64,000 nucleotides of DNA from Corynebacterium kalinowskii (GTDB lineage Bacteria > Actinomycetota > Actinomycetes > Mycobacteriales > Mycobacteriaceae). This document shows, one piece after another, positions 1-7,934 of this stretch. The notes under the pieces were generated by a model. The model ran no database searches. It was not told the origin of the DNA and saw nothing but the letters and a program-made list of their open reading frames with translations. Location of the stretch: the NCBI RefSeq assembly GCF_009734385.1, contig NZ_CP046452.1, positions 2,446,219 to 2,510,218 of the forward strand. Reading direction: 5' to 3'. The position numbers and the translations under genes were made by a program. How positions within the stretch are numbered: the stretch's first letter is position 1; every line of letters starts with the position of its first letter.

Positions 1-378
1 GAGTGAGCGCACGGTCGGATATTCCTGAAAATTCAGGTTGAATACTCCCCAGGCGCCCGCGATGGCAAAGATGCTTAAAACTCCCAGGAGCCGGCGGTGC
101 CCCTGCTGCAGGAACGCGCTGAGCAGCACAAACAGCGCCAAGCCCCCGGCTACATAGATGGGTGATGGAATGCGATCCGGGAAGGGCTTCCACCAGACTT
201 CGAGGGTCTGCCAGGCAAGGGCGGCCAGCGCTGTAGCGAGGACGAGCGCGCTCAGCACTCGCCACCGGGCAGCGCGAAGCCCCGCCAACGCTACGAGAAC
301 TGGGATACCCAGTATTGCGTAGATGAGCTGCGGGGCAGGTGCTTCGGTAAGAGAAATCTCACCGATCCAATCAAGCAT
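1..378 (-). CDS. N-terminal part of a membrane protein, possibly a membrane-anchored esterase
   Basis: The frame is open from an ATG to the window edge, giving the first 126 residues. It begins MLDWIGEISLTEAPAPQ and has about four hydrophobic segments separated by short Arg-rich loops, ending in FNLNFQEYPTVRSL. Several corynebacterial and mycobacterial proteins with an alpha/beta-hydrolase (esterase D-like) domain start with such a multi-helix membrane region and a short Tyr-Pro-Thr-Val linker; that resemblance is from memory and the catalytic part lies outside the window. The ATG overlaps the stop of dedA by one base (TAATG), so the two are probably co-transcribed. Membrane location is clear, function is not. 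Confidence 0.6.
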   Translation of the reverse strand, partial: MLDWIGEISLTEAPAPQLIYAILGIPVLVALAGLRAARWRVLSALVLATALAALAWQTLEVWWKPFPDRIPSPIYVAGGLALFVLLSAFLQQGHRRLLGVLSIFAIAGAWGVFNLNFQEYPTVRSL

Positions 379-989
379 TAGGCTCTCGCTTTCAACCACT
401 TCACTGAGGCAGACATGATGATGGGCAGCACCGACAGGCCAACGATGACGAGCATGATGGCGTCGATACGGTGTGCGATCCCTGGAATATCACCGAGCAA
501 AACGCCGATAAGCGTCATGGATACCACCCAGCCGATCGCACCGAGCACGTTCCAGCCGAGAAACTTTCGGTAGGTCATGTCGGCGGTACCAGCCGCAAGC
601 GGGACATAAGTACGCACAATGGGCACGAATCGGCCAAGGACAAGGGCGAATGAACCATGCTTGGCAAAGAATGCTTCGGCCTGGTGGAGGTGATCCAACT
701 TCAAAATGCGCGCGTCCTTTTTAAACAGTCCGCGGCCGTATCGACGACCGAGCCAGAACCCGACTTGGTCACCCGCGATGGCCGCAAGCGCGCCCACCAA
801 AATGAGAAGGAAGACCCGGATACCTAAGTCGTGACGCAAGATTGCGGCAGTGACCAGCAAGGAGTCGCCAGGCAGGAAGGGGAAGAGGACGCCGGATTCG
901 ATGAATACAACGATGGCGAGGCCAGCAAGGGCCCAAGGACCGAAGCCCTGGAGCAGGGTGCCGGCGTCTAACAGGGTGGATAGAGACAC
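378..989 (-). CDS. DedA family membrane protein
   Basis: The 203-residue product is a typical DedA/SNARE-associated protein. It has an F-IESGVLFPFLPGDSLL segment near residues 28-45, a G-D-Q-V-G-FWLGRRYGRGLF segment, the FVPIVRTYVPLAAGTADM motif and C-terminal hydrophobic helices. DedA proteins are polytopic membrane proteins; some members recycle undecaprenyl phosphate or other lipid carriers across the membrane. I chose the GTG start because GAAGGAG lies about seven bases before it and because the first residues SLSTLLDAGTLLQGFGPWA match the usual DedA N-terminus; longer upstream readings would run into the divergent kinase region. A PAP2 phosphatase and a two-component system lie next door, which suits a lipid-carrier role, but the substrate is inferred. 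Confidence 0.85.
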   Translation of the reverse strand: MSLSTLLDAGTLLQGFGPWALAGLAIVVFIESGVLFPFLPGDSLLVTAAILRHDLGIRVFLLILVGALAAIAGDQVGFWLGRRYGRGLFKKDARILKLDHLHQAEAFFAKHGSFALVLGRFVPIVRTYVPLAAGTADMTYRKFLGWNVLGAIGWVVSMTLIGVLLGDIPGIAHRIDAIMLVIVGLSVLPIIMSASVKWLKARA

Positions 990-1077
990 GTGGGAAAACT
1001 CCTTCGTAGGTGAGCTAACACGTAGTCTGCAGAACCGATTCCAAGAAACCTCTAAGATCGTAATCCCCGCAGGTAGA

Positions 1078-2034
1078 ATGAGCGACATGAACGATCCGGA
1101 CGGCGAGATTTTTAGGTCCAGCGCACGAAAAGTTGGCCTCCAAGTGTCATTGCTTTCTGGCGGGATGATCATCGCTGGCGCGCTCCTGGCCTCGGGCGCG
1201 ATGTGGTGGAAGGCCACGATCAACCCCGAGCCGGATCCCGGCGCGCACTACCTTGTTGTCGCCTTCGAGCCCCTTGACCTGGTCATCGCCGCAGTGATCG
1301 TGGGCATCGGTGTGGTGGTTCTCGCCGGCATCGCTGCCACCTGGTTCACTACCCGGGCCACCGCTCCACTCGCCGAGGCGCTCACCCGCCAGCGCAACTT
1401 CGTGGCCGACGCAAGCCACGAGCTACGCACCCCACTCAGCGTGCTGCACGCGCGGATTCAGCAGCTCAAGGCCCTCACCAGCAACGACCCCCAACTCCAA
1501 CCCGTGGTTGCCGACTTGCGCCAAGACTCCCAGGAACTCATCAATATCGTCGATGACCTGCTCACTCTCGCCGCGGCACCGCAAAACTACGACGCACACA
1601 CTCCCCTGTCTCCGATCCTGACTAAAGTCGCCGAGGAGCAAGGAGTCATCGCGGCGCAGCGAGCCATCACCGTCGAGTGCAGCCCGATCGAAGCCTCGGT
1701 CACCATCCCCGAGGTCGCCGTCCACCGCTGCCTCACTGCGCTCGTCTCCAACGCGATCAGCCACTCGCCAGAGCACAGTACCGTCCAGATTGACACCGAA
1801 CGACACGGTGCCACCATCAAGATTTTCGTCCGTGACCAGGGCGAAGGCATCACCGGCATATCCCCCGAGCGGGTCTTCGAGCGCTTCGCCCGTGGCACCG
1901 GAGGCAACGATGCCTCACACGGCATCGGCCTCGCACTCGTCCGCGATACAGTTCTGCGCGGCGGAGGCAGCATCGACATCGAATCCACCGGCCCAACCGG
2001 CACCACTTTCCTACTCACGATGAAGGAGGCCTAA
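1078..2034 (+). CDS. Two-component sensor histidine kinase
   Basis: A 318-residue membrane kinase. One helix near residues 22-42 and a second near 62-84 enclose only about 20 extracytoplasmic residues, so there is no room for a classical sensor domain. The phosphoacceptor segment RNFVADASHELRTPLS (His near residue 117) follows, then a HATPase domain with the N-box SNAISHS, the DQGEGI G1 box and GIGLALVRD. Intramembrane-sensing kinases with such short loops often respond to cell-envelope stress; that is a family inference. The ATG at the start has only a weak AGGTAG upstream, and a second ATG lies three codons later. The response regulator begins directly at its stop codon. Confidence 0.87.
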   Translation: MSDMNDPDGEIFRSSARKVGLQVSLLSGGMIIAGALLASGAMWWKATINPEPDPGAHYLVVAFEPLDLVIAAVIVGIGVVVLAGIAATWFTTRATAPLAEALTRQRNFVADASHELRTPLSVLHARIQQLKALTSNDPQLQPVVADLRQDSQELINIVDDLLTLAAAPQNYDAHTPLSPILTKVAEEQGVIAAQRAITVECSPIEASVTIPEVAVHRCLTALVSNAISHSPEHSTVQIDTERHGATIKIFVRDQGEGITGISPERVFERFARGTGGNDASHGIGLALVRDTVLRGGGSIDIESTGPTGTTFLLTMKEA

Positions 2035-2691
2035 GTGCTCTCCCTACTCCTTCTCGAAGACGACCAGCGCCTCGGCGCCATCACCCGCGACATTCTCACC
2101 CTCGACTGGTCCGTCACCTGGGTCACCTCGCTTGCCGACGCCCGCACCGCCCTGACCACCGGAGTCTTCGACGTCGCCGTCTTCGACCGCAGGCTTAGCG
2201 ACGGCGACAGCACCGAACTCATATCCTGGCTCCGCCACCGCCATGACACGATGCCGATCCTCATGCTCACGGCCCTCGGCCAGCTCGATGACCGAGTCTC
2301 TGGCCTCGACGCCGGCGCCAATGACTACTTGACCAAGCCCTTCGAATTCGAGGAACTTGCCGCCAGACTTAGGGCGCTCACCAGGGACTATAGTTCGACT
2401 CACGAAGGAATCGACATCGGCAGTTGGGCTTACTACCCTGCCACCGGTGCCCTGGAATCGCCATACACAGGCCGAATCCTGCTCACCGAGAAGGAAAATG
2501 CCCTTTTGAACGTCCTCGCATCGCATCCCGACACCGCTTTTACCAGGTCGCAGCTACTCGGAAGGGTGTTTGAGCACGGAGAACAGGAGGGCACGGTGGA
2601 TACGTATGTGCACTACATTCGTCGCAAAGCGGACCGCGACCTTATCCAAACCGTGCGGGGAGTTGGATACCAACTCGGCACGCCAGCCTAG
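2035..2691 (+). CDS. OmpR-family response regulator
   Basis: A 218-residue regulator with an N-terminal receiver domain (LLLEDDQRLG acidic pair, phosphoacceptor Asp in VAVFDRRLSDGD, conserved Thr in LMLTALG and Lys in TKPFEFEEL) and a C-terminal winged helix ending GTVDTYVHYIRRKAD then TVRGVGYQLG. It begins with GTG abutting the kinase stop, with AAGGAGG eight bases upstream, so the pair is one translational unit. The last 50 bases overlap the 3' end of the convergent PAP2 gene. The target genes are unknown; the divergent dedA and convergent PAP2 genes are the obvious local candidates. Confidence 0.9.
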   Translation: MLSLLLLEDDQRLGAITRDILTLDWSVTWVTSLADARTALTTGVFDVAVFDRRLSDGDSTELISWLRHRHDTMPILMLTALGQLDDRVSGLDAGANDYLTKPFEFEELAARLRALTRDYSSTHEGIDIGSWAYYPATGALESPYTGRILLTEKENALLNVLASHPDTAFTRSQLLGRVFEHGEQEGTVDTYVHYIRRKADRDLIQTVRGVGYQLGTPA

Positions 2692-3268
2692 CTGCCAGCG
2701 GGACCACGGCGACGGCCCAGACTATGGAGGCAAGGACATCGGTCGGGTAGTGATAGCCGTCTACCAGCACAATTACCGCGATGGCGAGGATCGGCAGGGG
2801 AGTCAGGAGGCGGATGGTTCGGTTAGCCGTGAACATCCAGGTAGCCGCCATTAATGCAGTAACGAAGGCGACGTGCCCGCTACTAAATGACCAGTCACCA
2901 GCGATAACGTGTGGAGGATAGGGCAGTAGGGTGGCATCGGGGCGTGGCCTTGCGAAGAGCTCCTTGAATGCGACGACGGGCAGCCAGGCCATTGCCACGG
3001 TCGCACCGTAGGAGAGTCCGACCCGGTAATCGCGTCGCCGCCAAGCGAGGATACCCGCAATGAGCAGGGTATAGGTCAAGGAGAAGGCGGGCTCCAAGAA
3101 GTTGTAGATCACGGTGCACAGCGCACCGATCAGTCCGTGGTGGAGTCTGTTTAAGTCCACTGTGAGCGAAAGATCCGCGGTTGAGCGGGCCATCACGGCG
3201 CCGAGCGCCAAGACAAAAACTAGCCCGAAACTGGCGATGAACTGGTACTTTAACCACTGCGTCTTCAT
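2642..3268 (-). CDS. PAP2-family membrane phosphatase
   Basis: A 208-residue membrane protein with the three phosphatase motifs of the PAP2 superfamily: KELFARPRP, SSGH and DGYHYPTD (a variant of the usual SR-x-Y-x-x-x-H-x-x-x-D). It has an N-terminal hydrophobic helix and several further helices. Members dephosphorylate lipid phosphates, including undecaprenyl pyrophosphate. The third motif has Asp-Gly where Arg is normally found two residues before His, so activity should not be taken for granted. Its 3' end overlaps the response regulator gene by 50 bases in the convergent sense, so the two mRNAs are antisense to each other at their ends. Confidence 0.8.
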   Translation of the reverse strand: MKTQWLKYQFIASFGLVFVLALGAVMARSTADLSLTVDLNRLHHGLIGALCTVIYNFLEPAFSLTYTLLIAGILAWRRRDYRVGLSYGATVAMAWLPVVAFKELFARPRPDATLLPYPPHVIAGDWSFSSGHVAFVTALMAATWMFTANRTIRLLTPLPILAIAVIVLVDGYHYPTDVLASIVWAVAVVPLAARLACRVGIQLPARFG

Positions 3269-3324
3269 GACTGATGAAGTTACGCAGGTGCTTCTAAGAA
3301 TCCGCCAAGATTGCGTTCTGAGTC

Positions 3325-4050
3325 CTAGAGGTCGAAGCCCTGCCTCTTCGCAATCTCCAGCGTCGCATCCCGCAGGTCCTTTACCGGGCTGAACTTCGCC
3401 TTGACCTGATCCGTGAAAGAATCCACGCGACGGTTGGCATCTCGCAGGTCGTAGTAGGTTTGCATGGCTTCGTCGTACTGGGCCAGATCTTCGGCTTTTA
3501 GGTCGACATACCCGTTCTCCATCACCCTGGCGTGGCGCGGTAGACGCGGCTTGAGCTGCGGATCTTGATTCGGCCAGCCAAGGGTCATTCCCACCACTGG
3601 GAAGGTCAGCCCGGGGAGCTGAAGCAGGTCGATGACGGCTTGGGCATCATTATGGACGTTGCCGAGGAAGTTGATGCCGAGGCCGAGCGACTCCGCAGCG
3701 ACGCACACGTTTTGCGCCATGAGACAGGCGTCAGTGAAGCCGGAGATAAAGTTGCGGGGATACGGTGCGGCGCTCGGGCCGCCTGCGATAAGCGAGTTTC
3801 GGCGGGTATCCACAATAAACAAGAGGTAGACGGGCGCTTTGGCAACATAAGCTTGGGCGCCGATTTTCGCAAGCTCATCTTTGAGTCGCTGGTCGGTGAC
3901 GTGGATGATGCTCGCGTTCTGCATGCCTAGGGAGGTCGGCGCGTGGATGGCTACCTCGAAAAGCCGGTCGAGGGTCTCTTTGTTCACTGGCTCGCTGGTG
4001 AATTCGCGAATAGTGCGATGGGCGAGCTGTGTGTTGATCGTCTGATTCAT
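3325..4050 (-). CDS. NADPH-dependent nitroreductase family oxidoreductase
   Basis: The 241-residue product has the layout of NfsA/FRP-type flavin reductases: R-T-I-R-E-F-T near residues 12-18 (FMN phosphate contact), H-A-P-T-S-LGMQNAS near 36-46, GFTDACLMAQNVCVAAESLGLG near 104-125 and the VGMTLGWPNQDPQLKPRLP nucleotide-binding stretch near 150-170. Such enzymes bind FMN and reduce nitro-aromatics, quinones or flavins with NADPH; the natural substrate is unknown. The start ATG overlaps the stop of the upstream MmcQ-like gene (ATGA), so the two form an operon behind the palindromic operator region. Cytosolic; no signal peptide. Confidence 0.88.
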   Translation of the reverse strand: MNQTINTQLAHRTIREFTSEPVNKETLDRLFEVAIHAPTSLGMQNASIIHVTDQRLKDELAKIGAQAYVAKAPVYLLFIVDTRRNSLIAGGPSAAPYPRNFISGFTDACLMAQNVCVAAESLGLGINFLGNVHNDAQAVIDLLQLPGLTFPVVGMTLGWPNQDPQLKPRLPRHARVMENGYVDLKAEDLAQYDEAMQTYYDLRDANRRVDSFTDQVKAKFSPVKDLRDATLEIAKRQGFDL

Positions 4051-4379
4051 AGTCCCGAGACTAAACGATACGAGTCCACTACGAGCTCTTTCACCAGTTC
4101 AGCAGGCACATCTTCACCTTCGGTGATGGTGATCCAGTGCCGTTTGTTCATGTGATAGCCCGGGGTGATCCCGCGGTAGGTTTCGCGTAGCCGCTCGCCT
4201 TCAAAGGGATCGACCTTCACATTGAGGATTTGCTTGCCATTAAGCATGCCGAGCAGCGCAAACCACTTGCCTTTTACCTTGAATGCTTCCCAAGTACCGG
4301 CGAAGGGCATTTCCTCGGCATTGGCTTGCTGGAGAGCAACGTCGCGGACGAGGGAGTGGAGACTAGGGGAGAGTGACAC
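4047..4379 (-). CDS. MmcQ/YjbR-like protein
   Basis: A 110-residue protein with the MmcQ/YjbR (CyaY-like fold) pattern: P-F-x-G-T-W-E-A-F-K-V-K-G-K-W-F-A-L near residues 24-42, ILNVKVDPFEGERLRETYRGITPGYHMNKRHW, then a hydrophobic/charged helix VPAELVKELVVDSYRLV. The family is annotated as DNA-binding by fold only; its role is not established. The start chosen is a GTG without a visible Shine-Dalgarno sequence. It is the first gene of a two-gene unit with the nitroreductase, transcribed from a region that carries two near-identical palindromes, so this pair is probably under repressor control. Confidence 0.8.
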   Translation of the reverse strand: MSLSPSLHSLVRDVALQQANAEEMPFAGTWEAFKVKGKWFALLGMLNGKQILNVKVDPFEGERLRETYRGITPGYHMNKRHWITITEGEDVPAELVKELVVDSYRLVSGL

Positions 4380-4383
4380 AGTT

Positions 4384-4467
4384 TCACTCTAGAGTGAGAA
4401 TCGTAGTGTCAGAGTTGCACTCTAGAGTGTGACTCTCACACTCTTGTAGCAGTCAGAGTTGCACTCT
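4384..4467 (-). promoter_or_regulatory. Palindromic operator array upstream of the MmcQ/nitroreductase pair
   Basis: TCACTCTAGAGTGA is a perfect 14-base palindrome at 4384-4397, and its 12-base core CACTCTAGAGTG recurs at 4418-4429, 33 bases away (about three helical turns). GTCAGAGTTGCACTCT at 4408-4423 is repeated exactly at 4452-4467, the second copy carrying a half-palindrome. On the minus strand TACGAT near 4400 could be a -10; the outer palindrome would then cover the -35 and the inner one the transcription start. This looks like a repressor operator, TetR- or MarR-like in size, but no regulator gene adjoins it. Confidence 0.65.
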
Positions 4468-4624
4468 GTGAGCCTGAAGGATCCAACCCCAGTTCACGCA
4501 CATCATTAATACGCCTTGACCTGCGCAACGTTAGATTAGAGGCCGTTATTTTAACTTTCTTCGGGATCTGCCAATCCACGCCTCTTAGCTGCTCGTTGAG
4601 ACATGAAAACGACAAGTTCCCTCA

Positions 4625-5854
4625 CTATTTGATCAACCCCAACTCTTGGCACGCCAATTCGCTCAAAGTGAAAGTCTTCGGCCGTTGAGTTACTACTTCA
4701 ACGAGTCCTTGATCTTCCAATACACCGAGATCTTTGCGAATGGTCTGCTTGGTTTCCTTAAAGTAGGAAGACAAACTGTCCTGGTCAATGCTCCGCATGT
4801 CATCGAACAACCACACCTGGCCGAGGATGAAAAGGATACGGTTGTGGCGCTCTTCAACTGCCGAGGTCGCAGGACGCCTTTCGATGTGCTGCTTTAGGTC
4901 GTCGAAAAGCAGCTGTCGCGCTTCCAAATCACGCAGCATTTCGCCTTGGGCCTCAAGAAGCAACTCGAGCATGCCTGTAACGAAGGGGGTGAGATCACCC
5001 TTGTTGAGTGGGTGCTCCGCGTTCTCAAATGCCTTGTAATAGCGATCTTTTTGTTGATTGATAACAGGCGACAATGCCATGGCCGCCAACGGCGAAACTA
5101 CCGCCTGCAGCTTTTGCGCTAGCAAGAAACGCCCGGTTCGACCGTTACCGTCATAAAACGGATGAATGTACTCAAACATGAAATGAGAGGCCATTGCAGC
5201 TACAAGCCCTGGCGCATCGTCTTTATGTAACAGTTGCAAGACCGCATTGATGCGCTGCTCAATTTCACCCACAGGAACAGCTTCATGAACCACTTTCGTT
5301 CCACTCGTTATCCTGGTTGTCTCCAGACGAAATAATGGCCCATCCACCTGGTGATCATCTTCGATTTCACCATCCACGATCGCGTCATAAATAGTCCGAA
5401 TCTCAGCCGGAGAACTAGGGAGGTCGTACACCCCATTAGCCAGAGCGGAGTATAGGCGTGCTAGTTCTTGGAACCGCTTCTTGTGCCCAGGTTCGCCCAA
5501 TTTCGCCTTGAGCGCATCACTGATTTCTTTCCTCGTGGATCGCACCTGTTCGATATCGTTCGTGGCTTCAATCTCACGAATAAGCAGCGTATTTAGATAG
5601 CCGATCGATGCTCCTTTGGGAATTTGACTCCACAACGCGGCAACCTTACGGTCCAATACAAAGACCCGCTCCTGAAGCTTGACCATTTCAGTTGTGAGCA
5701 CACAAAAGGCGGGGAAGTCTCCCACCTCGAAGTCCCACACTAAGGTCGACTCTGAAGCTAACCGATGGGCATGCAGATCGTCGGCTGCAACGGCGCCAGA
5801 TGCATGGAACTGCGCTTTCAAAGTCCGGTAAGCCACTGATGCCTTCCTATTCAT
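4625..5854 (-). CDS. Fic family protein (class II-like, N-terminal inhibitory motif)
   Basis: A Fic-domain protein of 409 residues from the ATG chosen here. The catalytic loop HPFYDGNGRTGR is at about residues 231-242, and an N-terminal segment REIEATNDIEQV near 93-104 fits the autoinhibitory helix of class II Fic proteins (S/T-x-x-x-E, here followed by Gln). A C-terminal winged-helix-like region (SLSSYFKETKQTIRKDLGVLEDQGLVEVV) suggests DNA binding. Fic enzymes usually transfer AMP from ATP to protein side chains. A GTG 39 bases upstream is an alternative start with a poor ribosome-binding site. Base composition is noticeably more AT-rich than in neighbouring genes, suggesting transfer. There is no partner antitoxin gene. 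Confidence 0.85.
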   Translation of the reverse strand: MNRKASVAYRTLKAQFHASGAVAADDLHAHRLASESTLVWDFEVGDFPAFCVLTTEMVKLQERVFVLDRKVAALWSQIPKGASIGYLNTLLIREIEATNDIEQVRSTRKEISDALKAKLGEPGHKKRFQELARLYSALANGVYDLPSSPAEIRTIYDAIVDGEIEDDHQVDGPLFRLETTRITSGTKVVHEAVPVGEIEQRINAVLQLLHKDDAPGLVAAMASHFMFEYIHPFYDGNGRTGRFLLAQKLQAVVSPLAAMALSPVINQQKDRYYKAFENAEHPLNKGDLTPFVTGMLELLLEAQGEMLRDLEARQLLFDDLKQHIERRPATSAVEERHNRILFILGQVWLFDDMRSIDQDSLSSYFKETKQTIRKDLGVLEDQGLVEVVTQRPKTFTLSELACQELGLIK

Positions 5855-5897
5855 ACAATCGTTGCTTTTCCACAAATAGTACCCCAGTAGCACATCT

Positions 5898-5984
5898 CTT
5901 ATTTGTAATATCCCGGCAATTTCATAAATAAGCCCGCCACTGAGGTGTCCCTATTTACAAGAACCCGCTGTTTTCATAAACAAG
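5898..5984. repeat. AT-rich repeats between the Fic gene and luxS
   Basis: TTTCATAAATAAG at 5920-5932 and TTTCATAAACAAG at 5972-5984 are 12/13 identical direct repeats 52 bases apart. CTTATTTGTAATA at 5898-5910 is an imperfect inverted copy, making a CTTATTT...AAATAAG dyad. They lie in the divergent region between the Fic gene and luxS and could be operators for either. No regulator is identified. Confidence 0.45.
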
Positions 5985-6029
5985 TTGGGCCTCCAACGGG
6001 CGTCGATAAGCCCCGCTAGACTGGCCACC

Positions 6030-6485
6030 ATGAAGATGAACGTGGAGTCCTTTAACCTCGACCACACCAAGGTCAAGGCGCCGTACGTGCGCGTGGCGGA
6101 TCGCAAGGAGCTGCCGGGTGGCGATGTCCTGATTAAGTACGATGTGCGTTTCGCGCAGCCGAACGTGAGCCACCTGGAGATGGCCGACATTCACTCGCTG
6201 GAGCACCTCACCGCCGAGCTGATGCGCAACCACACCGACAAGCTCATCGACTTTTCCCCGATGGGCTGCCAGACCGGCTTTTACGCGCTGACCTTGGGCG
6301 TTGAGATGGACGAGTTCCTTGGCATCCTCGAACAGACCCTTCGCGACATCCTCGTGGCCCAGGAAGTTCCCGCCGCCAACGAGATCCAATGCGGCTGGGG
6401 CGCCAACCACTCGCTCGAGGGCGCGCAAGCCCAGGCCAAGGCGTTCCTGGAGCACAAGGACGAGTGGCGCGAGGTCATGGCATGA
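6030..6485 (+). CDS. luxS: S-ribosylhomocysteine lyase LuxS
   Basis: The 151-residue product splits S-ribosylhomocysteine into homocysteine and DPD, the AI-2 precursor. The metal site is complete: His55 and His59 in H-S-L-E-H and the second Cys of the [14 protein letters not shown] segment; the catalytic Cys80 lies in [11 protein letters not shown]. Length and N-terminus ([17 protein letters not shown]) are normal for the family. TAGACT ends seven bases before the ATG, which predicts a leaderless transcript. The mtn gene overlaps the stop codon (ATGA), so both steps from S-adenosylhomocysteine to homocysteine sit in one operon. Confidence 0.96.
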   Translation: MKMNVESFNLDHTKVKAPYVRVADRKELPGGDVLIKYDVRFAQPNVSHLEMADIHSLEHLTAELMRNHTDKLIDFSPMGCQTGFYALTLGVEMDEFLGILEQTLRDILVAQEVPAANEIQCGWGANHSLEGAQAQAKAFLEHKDEWREVMA

Positions 6486-7141
6486 TCATCATCCAGTGCG
6501 CCATGGAGATGGAGGCCCAGCCGTTTCTCGCAACGCTTGGCGACGCCCCCCGCACCGAAACCATCGCCAACCAGCGGTTCCACTTCGGACCGTCCTTCGC
6601 TGTAGCCATCACCGGCATCGGCCTGGCCAATGCTGCCGCGGGTACCGCCCGCGCCCTGCAGCTGGTACCAGAGGCCGAGTTGGTGATCGCAGCCGGCACG
6701 TGTGGCGGATTGCACACTGGCATTGAGGTGGGGGATATCGCGGTGGCAACGAACGCGATTTACTCCATGGCTGATGCCACTGCATTTGGTTACGAGCCGG
6801 GCCAGGTACCGGGCATGCCGGCCTCTTATGATGCGCTAACCATCCCGACGCTGGATATGCCGCACATGACTGGTCGGGTGATTTCCGCGGACGCGTTCAT
6901 CACGGCGTCAAACGTTGATGCAGCTCGGGGCCGATTCCCTGAGACCATCGCGACCGACATGGAGACGGCAGCCATGGCGCAGACGTGTTTCGCTGCGGAA
7001 GTTCCTTGGGTATCGCTGCGCGCGGTGTCCGATCTGTGCGGTCCAGCAGCGGGTCAGGACTTCCACATGGATGGCGCGTTGGCAGCGCAACGCAGCTTCG
7101 ATGCAGTGACGAGCTTCTTGGAGACCACGGGGCGCATCTGA
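6482..7141 (+). CDS. mtn: 5'-methylthioadenosine/S-adenosylhomocysteine nucleosidase
   Basis: The 219-residue product is a MTA/SAH nucleosidase. It shows the general-acid region QCAMEMEAQ near residues 5-13, [11 protein letters not shown] near 42-52, AAGTCGGLH near 66-74, the [11 protein letters not shown] purine/ribose site near 155-165 and the catalytic Asp in RAVSDL. It removes adenine from S-adenosylhomocysteine and methylthioadenosine; LuxS then uses the ribosylhomocysteine. Coupled start inside the luxS stop. The second half is slightly less GC-rich than luxS. Futalosine hydrolase is a related fold, but luxS next door favours Pfs/Mtn. Confidence 0.93.
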   Translation: MIIIQCAMEMEAQPFLATLGDAPRTETIANQRFHFGPSFAVAITGIGLANAAAGTARALQLVPEAELVIAAGTCGGLHTGIEVGDIAVATNAIYSMADATAFGYEPGQVPGMPASYDALTIPTLDMPHMTGRVISADAFITASNVDAARGRFPETIATDMETAAMAQTCFAAEVPWVSLRAVSDLCGPAAGQDFHMDGALAAQRSFDAVTSFLETTGRI

Positions 7142-7242
7142 TCAGTTTGGGATCAAACCGATATGTATAAAACTCCTGTTCAGCTCGAGTCTTGGGTAGA
7201 CTCAAAACTAGTATCAAATTCTGCTAATCATAAGGAGTTCCC

Positions 7243-7563
7243 ATGGCAAAAGACTGGATTGAAGACGTCAAGAAGTACGCCCCAAAGGCTGACGACGCAG
7301 TTCTCGAGAGCATGCTCAAGACCTACCGTCTGACCCTGTCCAACGCTGACGCGGCTTACGTGTCTTTTAGCGACGAAGAAGAGCTGAAGACCGTCCGCGA
7401 GAACTTCCTGAAGAAGAAGCTGGGCCTGACCGAGTCTGACGAGAAGCTCGAGGCAGCTATCGCCGAAATCGGCGCAAAGATGAAGGACGGCTCCAAGAAC
7501 GGCCGTCTCGCCGTCTACTACTTGCTGGCTGAGAAGTTCGGCAAGCTGGGCGTTTTCAAGTAA
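7243..7563 (+). CDS. DUF2853 family protein
   Basis: A 106-residue soluble, Lys/Glu-rich helical protein matching the DUF2853 pattern: start MAKDWIEDVKKYAPKADDAVLESM, S-N-A-D-A-A-Y-V-S-F-S-D in the middle, FLKKKLGL, and a C-terminal YYLLAEKFGKLGVF. The function of the family is unknown. AAGGAG stands seven bases before the ATG, and TAGACT near 7197 is a possible -10, giving a normal leader. A strong terminator follows. Codon use is strongly biased towards AAG, GAG and CTG, which suggests high expression. Confidence 0.85.
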   Translation: MAKDWIEDVKKYAPKADDAVLESMLKTYRLTLSNADAAYVSFSDEEELKTVRENFLKKKLGLTESDEKLEAAIAEIGAKMKDGSKNGRLAVYYLLAEKFGKLGVFK

Positions 7564-7578
7564 GCCTCACAGCTTTTA

Positions 7579-7612
7579 GGGCCACTCCGGTTGTTCCGGG
7601 TGGCCCTTTTGC
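7579..7612 (+). terminator. Rho-independent terminator after the DUF2853 gene
   Basis: GGGCCACTCCGG and CCGGGTGGCCC form a GC-rich hairpin (one bulged base) with a TTGTT loop, followed by TTTTGCTTGTCTT. It begins 15 bases after the stop codon and also separates the gene from the convergent lipoprotein gene. Confidence 0.9.
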
Positions 7613-7625
7613 TTGTCTTGCTAGA

Positions 7626-7814
7626 TTACTGAACTGGCGTTGGAGTTGGGGTTTCGGAAGTAGCAGTCTTGGTGGAGGTCGGAGTAGCCGTTGGAGCCTT
7701 CTTCTCCACAGAAACTGCGGTCTCGACCTTCTTGTCAGAGTCCTTCTGCGAATTAGCGCAGCCGGTAAGCGCGAGAGCGGATGCGAGAACGACGGCGAGT
7801 GCTGGACGAATCAT
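7626..7814 (-). CDS. Small Thr/Pro-rich lipoprotein
   Basis: A 62-residue product with a lipoprotein signal: MIRPALAVVLASALALTGC, lipobox LTGC with Cys19. The mature part is short and low in complexity (KKAPTATPTSTKTATSETPTPTP), as in flexible surface-exposed spacers. GAAGGGTT lies just upstream of the ATG. No domain is recognisable; it may be a small envelope lipoprotein, and the function is unknown. Confidence 0.75.
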   Translation of the reverse strand: MIRPALAVVLASALALTGCANSQKDSDKKVETAVSVEKKAPTATPTSTKTATSETPTPTPVQ

Positions 7815-7934
7815 GGAAGAACCCTTCTTTCACATTTAGTTTTGCGTAGCTTCAAATCTAGCAAGGACAATTCCACGCTGTCGCGCTAAATCTCGGGAAG
7901 AATTCCGAGCACAGCCAAGTGACTCCGTAGATTC

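Noticed and set aside
4500..4620. Small RNA or plus-strand gene between the MmcQ-like and Fic genes
   Set aside because: TTGACC and TAGATT are present but only ten bases apart, and no frame or terminator follows.
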